Below are positions 55,301-63,225 of a stretch of 64,000 nucleotides of DNA, piece after piece. Where the stretch lies: positions 3,119,321 through 3,183,320 of the forward strand of contig NZ_KB235896.1 of assembly GCF_000332135.1 (NCBI RefSeq). Direction: 5' to 3'. A program made the position numbers and the translations under genes. How positions within the stretch are numbered: position 1 is the first letter of the stretch; each line of letters begins with the position of its first letter. The notes under the pieces are model-generated. The model was given only the letters and a program-made list of their open reading frames with translations, searched no databases and had not been told where the DNA came from. The DNA is from Anabaena sp. PCC 7108. Lineage in GTDB: Bacteria > Cyanobacteriota > Cyanobacteriia > Cyanobacteriales > Nostocaceae.

Positions 55301-56719
55301 ATGTATAACCAGGGTAAAGACAAATATCAGGAAGCTTTTGCAGATTTAGATCCTATTTCATCTACCGATGGCAGTTTTCTTGGTTCAAGTCTGCAAGCAC
55401 AACAACAAAGAGAACACATGAAAACAAAGATACTATTAGAATTAGAGCAGGTAAATCTGCGTTTGAAGTCTGCAAAGGCTAGGGTAACAATTCGGGAATC
55501 AAATGGATGTCTGCAATTACGGGCAACGTTACCTATTAAACCGGGAGATGAGGATACCAGAGGAACGGGAAGAAAACAATATAATATTACTTTGAATATT
55601 CCTGCAAACTTTGATGGACTAAAAACTGCTGAGGAAGAAGCTTATGAGTTGGGTAAGTTAATTGCTAGAAAAAGTTTTGTTTGGAATGATAAATATCTAG
55701 GAAATGAAGGAATTAAAAAGGAGTTAATAACTATTGGTGAGTTATTAGAAAAATTTGAGGAAGAATATTTTAAAACCCATAAACGCACGACTAAAAGTGA
55801 ACATACTTTTTTCTATTATTTTTCTCGCATTAAGCGTTATACAAATGCTGGTGATTTGGCAATTGGGGAAGTTTTGATTAATGCAATTGATAAAATAGAT
55901 AAGGAATGGGCTAAATATAATGCTGTGAGAGCTATTTCTGTTTTTTGTCAAGTTTTTAAAATTGAGATTAATTTAACTAATTATTCTAAAGTTCCTGAAA
56001 GTAATTCTCGCAATATTCCTACAGATAAGGAAATAGTTACAGGATTTTACAAGTTTGATGAATATCTGAATAATCGAGGTAAACAAGTTAATCAAGATGT
56101 CAAAGATAGTTGGCAACTTTGGCGTTGGACTTATGGAATGTTGGCGGTTTTTGGTTTACGTCCCCGTGAGCTTTTTGTTAATCCTCATATTGATTGGTGG
56201 TTAAGTGCTGAAAATACAGATTTAACTTGGAAGGTTGATAAAGATTGTAAAACTGGTGAAAGGGAAGCCTTACCTTTATATAAGGAATGGATTGAGGAGT
56301 TTGATTTAAGAAATCCTAAATATTTGGAAATGTTGGCAATAGCAATTAGTAAAAAAGACAAAAGTAATCATGCGGAAATCACCGCTTTAATTCAAAGGGT
56401 GAGTTGGTGGTTTAGAAAAATTGGTTTAGATTTTAAACCCTATGATTTACGTCATGGTTGGGCAATTCGAGCGCATATTTTGGGAGTTCCTATCAAAGCT
56501 GCGGCGGATAATTTGGGTCATAGTGTGCAGATTCATACGAAAACTTATCAACGTTGGTTTTCTTTGGATATGCGGAAGTTGGCAATTAATCAGGCTTTGA
56601 GTAAACGGAATGAGGTGGAGTTGATTAAAGATGAAAATACTGGGTTGAAAATGGAGAATGAAAGATTGAAAATTGAGGTAGAGAAGTTGAGGATGGAAAT
56701 GGTTTATAAACGCAGTTAA
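55301..56719 (+). CDS. xisA: nifD-element site-specific recombinase XisA
   Basis: A 472-residue recombinase of the XisA/XisC group that should excise the element and rejoin nifD during heterocyst formation. The catalytic region reads FKPYDLRHGWAIRAHILGVP...AADNLGHSVQIHTKTYQRWF, with Arg, His, His and the likely Tyr nucleophile; another Arg is in FGLRPRELFV. It starts about 120 bp inside the border and points away from nifK. The middle third (residues about 150-235) differs most from XisC and may decide site recognition. Confidence 0.95.
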   Translation: MYNQGKDKYQEAFADLDPISSTDGSFLGSSLQAQQQREHMKTKILLELEQVNLRLKSAKARVTIRESNGCLQLRATLPIKPGDEDTRGTGRKQYNITLNIPANFDGLKTAEEEAYELGKLIARKSFVWNDKYLGNEGIKKELITIGELLEKFEEEYFKTHKRTTKSEHTFFYYFSRIKRYTNAGDLAIGEVLINAIDKIDKEWAKYNAVRAISVFCQVFKIEINLTNYSKVPESNSRNIPTDKEIVTGFYKFDEYLNNRGKQVNQDVKDSWQLWRWTYGMLAVFGLRPRELFVNPHIDWWLSAENTDLTWKVDKDCKTGEREALPLYKEWIEEFDLRNPKYLEMLAIAISKKDKSNHAEITALIQRVSWWFRKIGLDFKPYDLRHGWAIRAHILGVPIKAAADNLGHSVQIHTKTYQRWFSLDMRKLAINQALSKRNEVELIKDENTGLKMENERLKIEVEKLRMEMVYKRS

Positions 56720-56791
56720 GTTTAGTCAATCAAGAATATGATTTTTGTGTGATGTGGTATAATTGGTTTGTCAACAATCATCAAAATCTTT

Positions 56792-57076
56792 ATGCAAGCT
56801 ACTGATATTGGGACACTAATTATTAAATCATCAGACACTTTAGGGGGTCGTCCTCGCATTGCTGGTACTAGGATTTCTGTGCAACGAATTACAGCTTGGT
56901 ACAAAATGGGATTAAATGCGGAAGAAATCGCTGAACGCATGGGGAATGTAACTCTTGTTCAAGTTTATGCTGCATTAACTTATTATCATGCTAATCGAGA
57001 AGAAATTGAGGGTTATATTGCTGCTGAAAAAGCTGATTATGAACGGTTAGCAACAGAAATGGGGCAAGCAATATGA
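56792..57076 (+). CDS. DUF433-family antitoxin
   Basis: A 94-residue DUF433 protein (SDTLGGRPRIAGTRISVQRITAWYKMGLNAEEIAERM), a winged-helix antitoxin family usually paired with a DUF5615 PIN-like toxin, as here. The start at 56792 is the first ATG; a TTG at 56768 would extend it. It overlaps the toxin gene by 4 bp. Confidence 0.9.
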   Translation: MQATDIGTLIIKSSDTLGGRPRIAGTRISVQRITAWYKMGLNAEEIAERMGNVTLVQVYAALTYYHANREEIEGYIAAEKADYERLATEMGQAI

Positions 57077-57441
57077 GTTCAATTAGATTATTCATTGATG
57101 AAGATTCAATGGATCAAAGATTTATTAAGGCCTTGAGAGCTAGGGGTGTAGATGTTATTACTGTTGCTGAGGTTGAAACTATCAGTTCTAGTGATAAGGA
57201 ACAACTGATTTTAGCGACTGAACTGCAAAGAGTTTTTTACACATTTAATGTTGGTGACTTTTGCCAGTTACATAGTATCTACATAGAGGAAAAACGAAGT
57301 CATGCGGGAATTATAATTTCATCTCAAGATTACTCTATTGGTGAACAAATGCGAAGAGTCCTCAATTTGATGGCAAATAAGTCAGCAGAAAATATGGTAA
57401 ATCAGTTGATGTTTTTGAGTGCTTATGCTGATAATATATAA
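57073..57441 (+). CDS. DUF5615 PIN-like toxin
   Basis: A 122-residue PIN-like protein (RLFIDEDSMDQRFIKALRARGVDVITVAEV, residues about 5-34) of the DUF5615 family. The acidic pair DED at the start and VGDFCQLH later would form the nuclease site. It is translationally coupled to the DUF433 gene, making a type II toxin-antitoxin pair inside the nifD element. Confidence 0.88.
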   Translation: MSSIRLFIDEDSMDQRFIKALRARGVDVITVAEVETISSSDKEQLILATELQRVFYTFNVGDFCQLHSIYIEEKRSHAGIIISSQDYSIGEQMRRVLNLMANKSAENMVNQLMFLSAYADNI

Positions 57442-57474
57442 ATATATTTATCCATGTAAATAATTAGTTACATC

Positions 57475-58524
57475 TTATGATTTCCAAACCCACCATGCTG
57501 CCCCAAAAGAAATTAATGCTATTAAATATTGCCCACCTAATATGAGAACAAGACCAAAAGCAGCTATTCCTAAAACTAGGTTGCGTTTTGATTTTTTCTC
57601 CTCCTCTTTTTTATTTTTAATCTTGCGTAGTTCATAATTATTTCTCTCTTCCAACTTCTCTTGATGATGGGTAATATAAACTAATTTTGGTTGGTCTTGA
57701 TTTTTTTCTGCAAACTTCTCAGCTTCTCTAAAAAATTGACGCGATTCCTCCATTTTTTCCTGATTAGATACTGGGTAAACGGCATCTAGTCCTGATTTAA
57801 TAGCTTTGATGTGATAATATGAAGCAGAATAGCTATCTGTCATTTGATTGATTTTAAAAAGGACTTCAAAGCCACTTTCAGCAAGTTTAATAAAAACATC
57901 ATAACCCTCAAAGATTCTTGTTAGAAACTCATCACTTTTTCTCATTTCAGAAGTCAGATCTGAATATTTCCATCTCTCTTTTAATTCCTCTATTATATCA
58001 TTAAAACTATTAAAAAAGGCTTCCTCATAGGTTGTCATCTTGTTGATAATGCTATTCTGTAAAGCTTCTGCTAGGGAATTTCTAAGATCAATTGCTTTTC
58101 TATCATAAGGATTAATTGACAAACTCTTTTGAAAAGCTTCTAGTGCATCTAGGTTATTATCCAAGTGAACAAGTAATACACCCTTGGTTTTCCAGAGAAT
58201 AGCTTCGTTAGGATTAAGTTTGATTGCCTCTTCACAATCATCAAGAGATTTGCGAAAATCCTTCAGATTATAATAAATAAGTGTACGTCCTAAAAAAGCC
58301 ATCCAAAGATCATTACCCAAACCAAGTTCAATCGCTTTGGTGAAACTTTTAATAGCCTCTGAATAATTGCTAATCTCTGCTAAAAGTACACCACGCTTTA
58401 GGCAAACACTCGCATCGTTTTGGTTTGATGCTAAAAGCTCATCCAAAAATTTTAAAGTATGATCTCCATTATCAGCAAGAACTATTTTCCAGAACTCATC
58501 CACTATTCCTTGTTCAATATTCAT
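57475..58524 (-). CDS. TPR-repeat protein with C-terminal membrane segments
   Basis: A roughly 349-residue protein. Three to four tetratricopeptide repeats span residues about 25-140 (EISNYSEAIKSFTKAIELGL, LKDFRKSLDDCEEAIKLNPN, LDNNLDALEAFQKSLSINPY). A helical middle follows, then a strongly charged stretch (NYELRKIKNKKEEEKKSKRN) and two hydrophobic segments (LVLGIAAFGLVLILGGQYLIAL...FGAAWWVW). It is probably tail-anchored, with the TPR domain in the cytoplasm. The ATG at 58524 has a GGGGG site before it. Partner unknown. Confidence 0.82.
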   Translation of the reverse strand: MNIEQGIVDEFWKIVLADNGDHTLKFLDELLASNQNDASVCLKRGVLLAEISNYSEAIKSFTKAIELGLGNDLWMAFLGRTLIYYNLKDFRKSLDDCEEAIKLNPNEAILWKTKGVLLVHLDNNLDALEAFQKSLSINPYDRKAIDLRNSLAEALQNSIINKMTTYEEAFFNSFNDIIEELKERWKYSDLTSEMRKSDEFLTRIFEGYDVFIKLAESGFEVLFKINQMTDSYSASYYHIKAIKSGLDAVYPVSNQEKMEESRQFFREAEKFAEKNQDQPKLVYITHHQEKLEERNNYELRKIKNKKEEEKKSKRNLVLGIAAFGLVLILGGQYLIALISFGAAWWVWKS

Positions 58525-58608
58525 AATTTCCCCCTGAAAATTTCCAGGCTTACTCAATTAATGTTAGAGACAAGCCTGTTTTGGTAATACAATACTGACT
58601 AAAATTTT

Positions 58609-58899
58609 TTAGCCACCTAATTTTTTTAAAATCTCATCCAAGTATTTGTCTACGCCTTGCTGAATAGATTCAAACGCTGTATTGTCTTCCAGCAGATGTT
58701 CTTTGCCTTTTTTAACTTGTACATACCATTTACCGCTTCGTCTCCAGTAATGATCATGCAGAATCACACTGTCACGCTTCAGACTACCTTCGTCTCCAGA
58801 ACATAGAAGGTGAGGATCACCTCTGCCATCCCTACCCATTTTATAGTGAAGACCTGAAGGTCTATGAAAATCAGTATAGTTACTCCAGTATATAGCCAT
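58609..58899 (-). CDS. Hypothetical protein
   Basis: A 96-residue protein with many aromatic and charged residues (MAIYWSNYTDFHRPSGLHYKMG, HDHYWRRSGKWYVQVKKGKEHLL) and no recognised family. It is followed closely by the TPR gene on the same strand (85 bp), so the two may be co-transcribed. The gene content and length look real, but support is limited. Confidence 0.55.
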   Translation of the reverse strand: MAIYWSNYTDFHRPSGLHYKMGRDGRGDPHLLCSGDEGSLKRDSVILHDHYWRRSGKWYVQVKKGKEHLLEDNTAFESIQQGVDKYLDEILKKLGG

Positions 58900-59143
58900 T
58901 GTTTTTGTCCATTTCTACAAAAAATTAAAAGACTCTCAAAATACTAAGAAATAATCTTTGTAGGTGTTGAATCTATGTTTATAAAACAAATTTTGCATTA
59001 AAAATAATATTTTATGTACGCTAAAACACCTGGTTAAATCGGGATTTTTGTTACAAAATAGTAACGAATTTGTCCGAAAATGCCGGATAATACTTACAAA
59101 GAGTAAGCTATAATGGCTAAAATGCTTATATAATATACACTTT

Positions 59144-60484
59144 ATGGATATTAAAGAAGTTTTACAATTTGCTGATGAGTTAGTTTGTGTCCAGACGGGA
59201 AAACACTTAGATGATATTCAGGACACTGTAATTAAAGGTGTTTGGCAAGGACATACTTATGAGGAAATAGCAGCGCAATGTAATCGCAGTGAAAGTCATG
59301 TGAGAGATGTAGGTTATAAACTTTGGCAAATTTTATCTGAACAGTTAAATGAAGATATTAATAAACGTAATTTTCGTTCTGTTTTATCAAGATTGCAAAT
59401 TACACGATCACCCATAATTATACAAAATAATAAGCATCAAAATAACACTCATAATTTTAATTGCTACTCGTATAATTCAAATAAGAATACAAAAAATAAT
59501 GATAACGAAGAAACATCCTCCCACTATTTAACCCTATCCCCAAAAATCACCCACTTTTACGGAAGAGAAACCGAACTACAAACCCTATCCCATTGGTTAA
59601 TCAATCAAAATAACCGTCTCATTTCAGTTTTAGGATTACCTGGAATTGGTAAAACAACCCTTGTTAAACATTTCATTGATCTAAATTTACAACAATTTGA
59701 TGTAGTAATCTGGAAAAGTATTAAACTCTCTCATTCTTTAGATAACATCCTCACAGAAATATTAACATTTACCAAATCTAATAATACTGAGAATAATAAA
59801 TTAACCCAACTTTTAAATCTCCTCAATCAAAAAAGATGTTTAATTATCCTTGATGATATCCAAGAAATATTTATTCCTGGACAACTTGCAGGAAAATATA
59901 AACCTGAATATAAAGACTACAAAACATTTTTCGCAAAAATAACAGAAATTGAACATCAAAGTAGTTTAATTTTAATCAGTCAAGAACAATGCCAAGAAAT
60001 GATTTGCATTGATGAAGAATTATATCCTGTTAAATGTTTAGAATTACAAGGTTTAGATAATACCGATATTTTAAAAACTCAGAAATTAAAAGATGAGGAA
60101 AATTGGTTAAATCTAATAAAATTATATGAAGGTAATCCAGCTTATTTACAAAGAATTGCTATTTTAATTAGGAATATATTTCAATGTCGGGTATCTGAAT
60201 TTTTAAGTGACGGTTTACTATTAACAGAAGATATGAAATATCAATTAAATGAATTATTTAACAGATTATCAACAGTAGAGCAACAGATTACTTTAGAATT
60301 GAGTAAATATAACCAACCCGTGTCAAGAGAACATTTAAGAGAAAGTTTATCTTTATCTTCTATGGATTTGATTAACGGCTTACAGTCTTTAAATAGACGC
60401 TATTTAGTTACACCAATAGAAGGTGAAAAAACATTGTTTAATTTATCTCCAGTTTTTAGGGAATATGTTAAAATAGATTCTTGA
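59144..60484 (+). CDS. STAND/NB-ARC ATPase with N-terminal helix-turn-helix
   Basis: A 446-residue signal-transduction ATPase. Residues about 1-80 match the helix-turn-helix domain at the start of cyanobacterial NB-ARC/WD40 proteins (YEEIAAQCNRSESHVRDVGYKLW). An Asn/Lys-rich linker follows. Walker A is GLPGIGKTT near residue 162 and Walker B LIILDDIQEIF near 233, and a winged-helix part ends the protein (LNELFNRLSTVEQQITLEL...REHLRESLSLSS). The WD40, TPR or pentapeptide sensor typical of relatives is missing, so it is a short form. A regulatory or defence role is possible. The A/T-rich 244 bp upstream lack other genes. Confidence 0.87.
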   Translation: MDIKEVLQFADELVCVQTGKHLDDIQDTVIKGVWQGHTYEEIAAQCNRSESHVRDVGYKLWQILSEQLNEDINKRNFRSVLSRLQITRSPIIIQNNKHQNNTHNFNCYSYNSNKNTKNNDNEETSSHYLTLSPKITHFYGRETELQTLSHWLINQNNRLISVLGLPGIGKTTLVKHFIDLNLQQFDVVIWKSIKLSHSLDNILTEILTFTKSNNTENNKLTQLLNLLNQKRCLIILDDIQEIFIPGQLAGKYKPEYKDYKTFFAKITEIEHQSSLILISQEQCQEMICIDEELYPVKCLELQGLDNTDILKTQKLKDEENWLNLIKLYEGNPAYLQRIAILIRNIFQCRVSEFLSDGLLLTEDMKYQLNELFNRLSTVEQQITLELSKYNQPVSREHLRESLSLSSMDLINGLQSLNRRYLVTPIEGEKTLFNLSPVFREYVKIDS

Positions 60485-60570
60485 ATTAGTGATATTTTGT
60501 TTGGATATCACAACCTCAGACATCCCAAATATCCAATGATAAAATCAAGAAAACTCAAAATAATCCACCA

Positions 60571-60807
60571 ATGACAACTACACTGGTTAAACCCTCCCAA
60601 TTCCTACCTGAAGGAATCTGCATCAAGCATATCAACAACCTCATGCTATTCAAATTTACCGATCAGCTAGGTGAACGGATACAAGAACTCCTTGATAAAA
60701 ACAAACTGAATACTCTTACCCCAGAGGAAGCAATAGAATTAGAGGCGATAGGGGAACTTGACGACATCTTCAGTTATATTAACGCGACCGCCGTTCATCA
60801 TAGGTGA
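60571..60807 (+). CDS. Small hypothetical protein
   Basis: A 78-residue acidic protein (LLDKNKLNTLTPEEAIELEAIGELDDIFSYINA). The NTLTPEEAxELExIxEL phrase is one I associate with a short protein family very common in cyanobacterial mobile regions. It lies 43 bp before the HigB-type toxin gene and may be an antitoxin-like component; not proven. Confidence 0.68.
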   Translation: MTTTLVKPSQFLPEGICIKHINNLMLFKFTDQLGERIQELLDKNKLNTLTPEEAIELEAIGELDDIFSYINATAVHHR

Positions 60808-60850
60808 GATAGATAAATGATAGAATTATTAAGACATCAGAGTTTTTCAA

Positions 60851-61138
60851 ATGCACGTTATTACTCGTAAACGGCTGAATGAATTTGCTAAAATCCATCC
60901 AGACACAAAAAATGCTCTAGCTCAGTGGTATCAATTAGTGAAGGAAAAGGAATTTACCTCATTTGTAGAACTCCGGGAAATGTTTCCATCAGCAGATCAA
61001 GTTGGTAAATTAACAGTATTTAATATTGGTGGTAACAAAATTAGACTTATTGCTGCAATTCACTACAACCGCCAAAAAATCTATATTCGTGCTGTGTTAA
61101 CTCATCCAGAATACGATCAAGGAAAATGGAAAGAATAA
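60851..61138 (+). CDS. HigB-type toxin (RelE superfamily)
   Basis: A 95-residue HigB2-like mRNA interferase (ITRKRLNEFAKIHPDTKNALAQWYQLV...LTVFNIGGNKIRLIAAIHYNRQKIYIRAVLTHPEYDQGKW). The closing H-x-E-Y-D-x-G-x-W motif is characteristic. It acts on ribosome-bound mRNA. The stop overlaps the start of the antitoxin gene. Confidence 0.92.
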   Translation: MHVITRKRLNEFAKIHPDTKNALAQWYQLVKEKEFTSFVELREMFPSADQVGKLTVFNIGGNKIRLIAAIHYNRQKIYIRAVLTHPEYDQGKWKE

Positions 61139-61362
61139 TGCAAAGTTTAAACATCAATCAAACTATCACCGCTTGGTCATCTATTGCTGAAAATGTTTTT
61201 GTTCCTCACACAGAAGAGGAATATGAACACTTAGTTGAGATACTTGATTCTCTTATTGATCAAGTTGGTGAAGATGAAACTCATCCTCTCGCATCTCTTA
61301 TGGAAGTTATTGGTGCATTAATTGAAAACTATGAAAATGAACATATTCCTGAGTTATTGTGA
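61138..61362 (+). CDS. HigA-like antitoxin, short
   Basis: The 74-residue protein is the N-terminal domain of cyanobacterial HigA antitoxins (VFVPHTEEEYEHLVEILDSLIDQVGEDETHPLASLMEVIGALIENYENEHIPEL). Full-length HigA also has a C-terminal Xre-type helix-turn-helix, absent here because of a stop after LL. It may neutralise HigB without repressing the operon. The ATG at 61138 overlaps the toxin stop by one base; an ATG at 61126 is also possible. Confidence 0.85.
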   Translation: MQSLNINQTITAWSSIAENVFVPHTEEEYEHLVEILDSLIDQVGEDETHPLASLMEVIGALIENYENEHIPELL

Positions 61363-61410
61363 TATCTTTTCCAATTGTGCAAAATCTATTTATAATTAAT
61401 AGTTCCCAAA

Positions 61411-61815
61411 CTAACCTTTATTCCCAGCCCAAAGAATAACAGTATCTTGATACTCTTTAAACATTGAATCCGCAGTCACAAGCGTCATACTTTCCATCTG
61501 TGCTTGTGCAATGAGCATTCTGTCGAAAGGATCTCGATGATGCAAAGGTAACGCAACGGTTCTGAGTGCATGGGAAGTTGTAATTTCCAAAGATTTCACC
61601 CCCAATTTCATCATGCGGCTAGAAATGTAACTATCCAGTGGTTCTGGTAATGCTAACTTGCTAATTGCAACTTTTATCCCCATTTCCCACACACTAGCAA
61701 CAGAAAGCCATAGTTCATTGCTTTCATCAGCAATATGTGAAATAGCCTCTTCATTCAAACGCTCAGGTTCAGCAAACCACCATAAAAAACACTGTGTATC
61801 CAGTAAAAGTCTCAC
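61411..61815 (-). CDS. VapC-type PIN toxin
   Basis: A 134-residue PIN-domain RNase. Active-site acids are visible in LLDTQCFLWWFAEPERLNEEA, SVWEMGIKV, DPFDRMLIAQAQ and VTADSMF. This is the VapC group typically paired with Phd antitoxins, here the gene at 61812-62057 overlapping by 4 bp. VapC toxins cleave tRNA or rRNA. Confidence 0.93.
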   Translation of the reverse strand: MRLLLDTQCFLWWFAEPERLNEEAISHIADESNELWLSVASVWEMGIKVAISKLALPEPLDSYISSRMMKLGVKSLEITTSHALRTVALPLHHRDPFDRMLIAQAQMESMTLVTADSMFKEYQDTVILWAGNKG

Positions 61816-62057
61816 TCCTCATTCCCCTCAAACGCGGCTAAAATGTCCTCTGGTAAAGGTGCATTAAAGTCTTCTGGAATTACAAATTTTCCTCGATCTT
61901 GTCCTAAACTATCTCTGCGGTGAGACGAAACACTAAACGGAACTAACTTAGCGACGGGAACACCCCGGTTAGATATAATAATCTCTTCTCCATGTTCTAC
62001 ACGGGATAATAGGCGTGAAAGGTTGGTTTTAGCTTGATGGATATTTACGGTTTCCAC
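61812..62057 (-). CDS. Phd-family antitoxin
   Basis: An 81-residue Phd/YefM antitoxin (VNIHQAKTNLSRLLSRVEHGEEIIISNRGVPVAKLVPF). The N terminus binds DNA and the acidic C terminus would mask the VapC toxin. Together they are the third toxin-antitoxin pair within the nifD element. Confidence 0.93.
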   Translation of the reverse strand: METVNIHQAKTNLSRLLSRVEHGEEIIISNRGVPVAKLVPFSVSSHRRDSLGQDRGKFVIPEDFNAPLPEDILAAFEGNEE

Positions 62058-62123
62058 AGGTTTTTAGCTAAGTCTACAAACTTAGTTTAGTTTGATTCTT
62101 TAATTTTGGCAAGAATTAAAAGC

Positions 62124-62246
62124 AGGACTTACGCAACTGGCACATTGGTAGGGTGCGTCAGACTGCATAAATCTAGTAAATAAACAGATTTTTGATATCT
62201 GACGCACCCTACAACAGATTTTTAGTGTGACACTTGCGTAAGTCCT
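62124..62246. mobile_element. MITE-like element, AGGACTTACGCA family type I, copy B
   Basis: A 123-bp element with perfect AGGACTTACGCA/TGCGTAAGTCCT ends, nearly identical to copy A at 37887-38010. It lies inside the nifD element, so host repeats have spread into the element too. Confidence 0.88.
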
Positions 62247-62361
62247 AAAAAGGAAAAGCAACCTATTCTATACCAACTTATCCTTACTCAGTAGCGATCG
62301 CCTATTACTCGTAAATTGGCGTAAATGTTATATTGTAGGCGATCGCATTTTAATCAAAATC

Positions 62362-62658
62362 GTGGCAGACATTACCTTCACAGACAAAAACAAAATCACC
62401 GAAATCATTAATACATCCAGCCGTTTGAAATATCTGATCAAGTTTACCTATCAAATTCCTCTAGAAGATATCGTCTCTATACGAGTAGATGGTAACAACT
62501 TCAAAATTGATGTGGAGACGGACACAGAGATGTTTCGGTTCAAAGCAAAAGGCTTAGATAATGTAATTATGAAAGATATCAAAACTGGAATTATGCAACT
62601 AACACTTGATCCTGCATTAGCCCAAGCAATTTATAACATTGTTGATGAATACGTATAG
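62362..62658 (+). CDS. Small hypothetical protein
   Basis: A 98-residue protein starting with GTG (MADITFTDKNKITEIINTSS). Predicted beta-rich middle (VSIRVDGNNFKIDVETDTEMFRFKAKGL). It is soluble, with no known family. A HIP1 octamer lies just upstream and a MITE-like element directly downstream. Confidence 0.62.
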   Translation: MADITFTDKNKITEIINTSSRLKYLIKFTYQIPLEDIVSIRVDGNNFKIDVETDTEMFRFKAKGLDNVIMKDIKTGIMQLTLDPALAQAIYNIVDEYV

Positions 62659-62666
62659 TAAAGTTT

Positions 62667-62781
62667 GGCGTTGCTGAATAAGGGGATGATTGAGGCTGAC
62701 GCGGGGACGCGGGGACACTCCAGACGCGGTGATTATATATTGATGCAGATTCTCAAATCATCCCGCAATGGGAGCAACGCC
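62667..62781. mobile_element. MITE-like element, GGCGTTGC family, copy 2
   Basis: Inverted ends GGCGTTGC (62667-62674) and GCAACGCC (62774-62781) with the same interior as 13101-13219. Differences are an extra GCGGGGAC unit on the left side and TGGGA near the right end. Confidence 0.87.
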
Positions 62782-62984
62782 GAAAATCTCATATAGGTAT
62801 AAATATTGCAAAACTTAGCAAAATTGCGATCGCTAATCAACTTTGACAATATACTACAAATATGTTACATTTGCTCCGGGATAGTAGTAAAGTTACAAAG
62901 CTATAGTTTAGGTTCTATATACCTAACTGGTGCGCCAAACTCTAGTATGAGCGTATACCGCCGAGTCCTCCAACCTATTCTATC

Positions 62985-63058
62985 GTTTGATTAGCTCAGT
63001 CTGGTAGAGCAGTTGACTTATAATCAATGCGTCACAGGTTCAAATCCTGTATCAAACC
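62985..63058 (+). tRNA. tRNA-Ile (UAU anticodon)
   Basis: A complete cloverleaf can be drawn: acceptor GTTTGAT/ATCAAAC (7 bp), D-arm GCTC/GAGC, anticodon arm GTTGA/TCAAT with loop CTTATAA (anticodon TAT at 63019-63021), T-arm ACAGG/CCTGT with TTCAAAT loop. UAU reads AUA as isoleucine. Bacteria normally use a CAU tRNA with lysidine for this codon, so this gene is unusual. No CCA is encoded and the discriminator base is C, not the A usual for Ile. Confidence 0.85.
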
Positions 63059-63060
63059 CC

Positions 63061-63133
63061 CGGAAGTTAGCTCATTTGGTAGAGCAATCGACTTTTAATC
63101 GATCTGTAGCAGGTTCGATTCCTGTACTTTCAC
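63061..63133 (+). tRNA. tRNA-Lys (UUU anticodon)
   Basis: D-arm GCTC/GAGC, anticodon arm ATCGA/TCGAT with loop CTTTTAA (anticodon TTT at 63094-63096), T-arm GCAGG/CCTGT with TTCGATT loop. In the acceptor stem six pairs fit and the outermost C-A is mismatched, so it may be partly decayed. It follows the tRNA-Ile after only 2 bp, a tight array. Confidence 0.8.
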
Positions 63134-63164
63134 CCAACCCTGTCCGGGTCAAAAGACACTACTT

Positions 63165-63225
63165 TTGGGAAGTAGCAAGTGGTAAAGGAGAAATCCTACG
63201 GTTCAAATCCGTGTTATCTTCAGTA
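63165..63225 (+). tRNA. tRNA-like remnant
   Basis: GGGAAGTAGCAAGTGGTAAAG looks like a 5' half with D-arm, and TACGG-TTCAAAT-CCGTG is a good T-arm, but the anticodon arm between them is missing. It may be a broken third member of the array. An alternative fold places a Pro-like TGG loop near 63166, without a D-arm. Confidence 0.4.
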
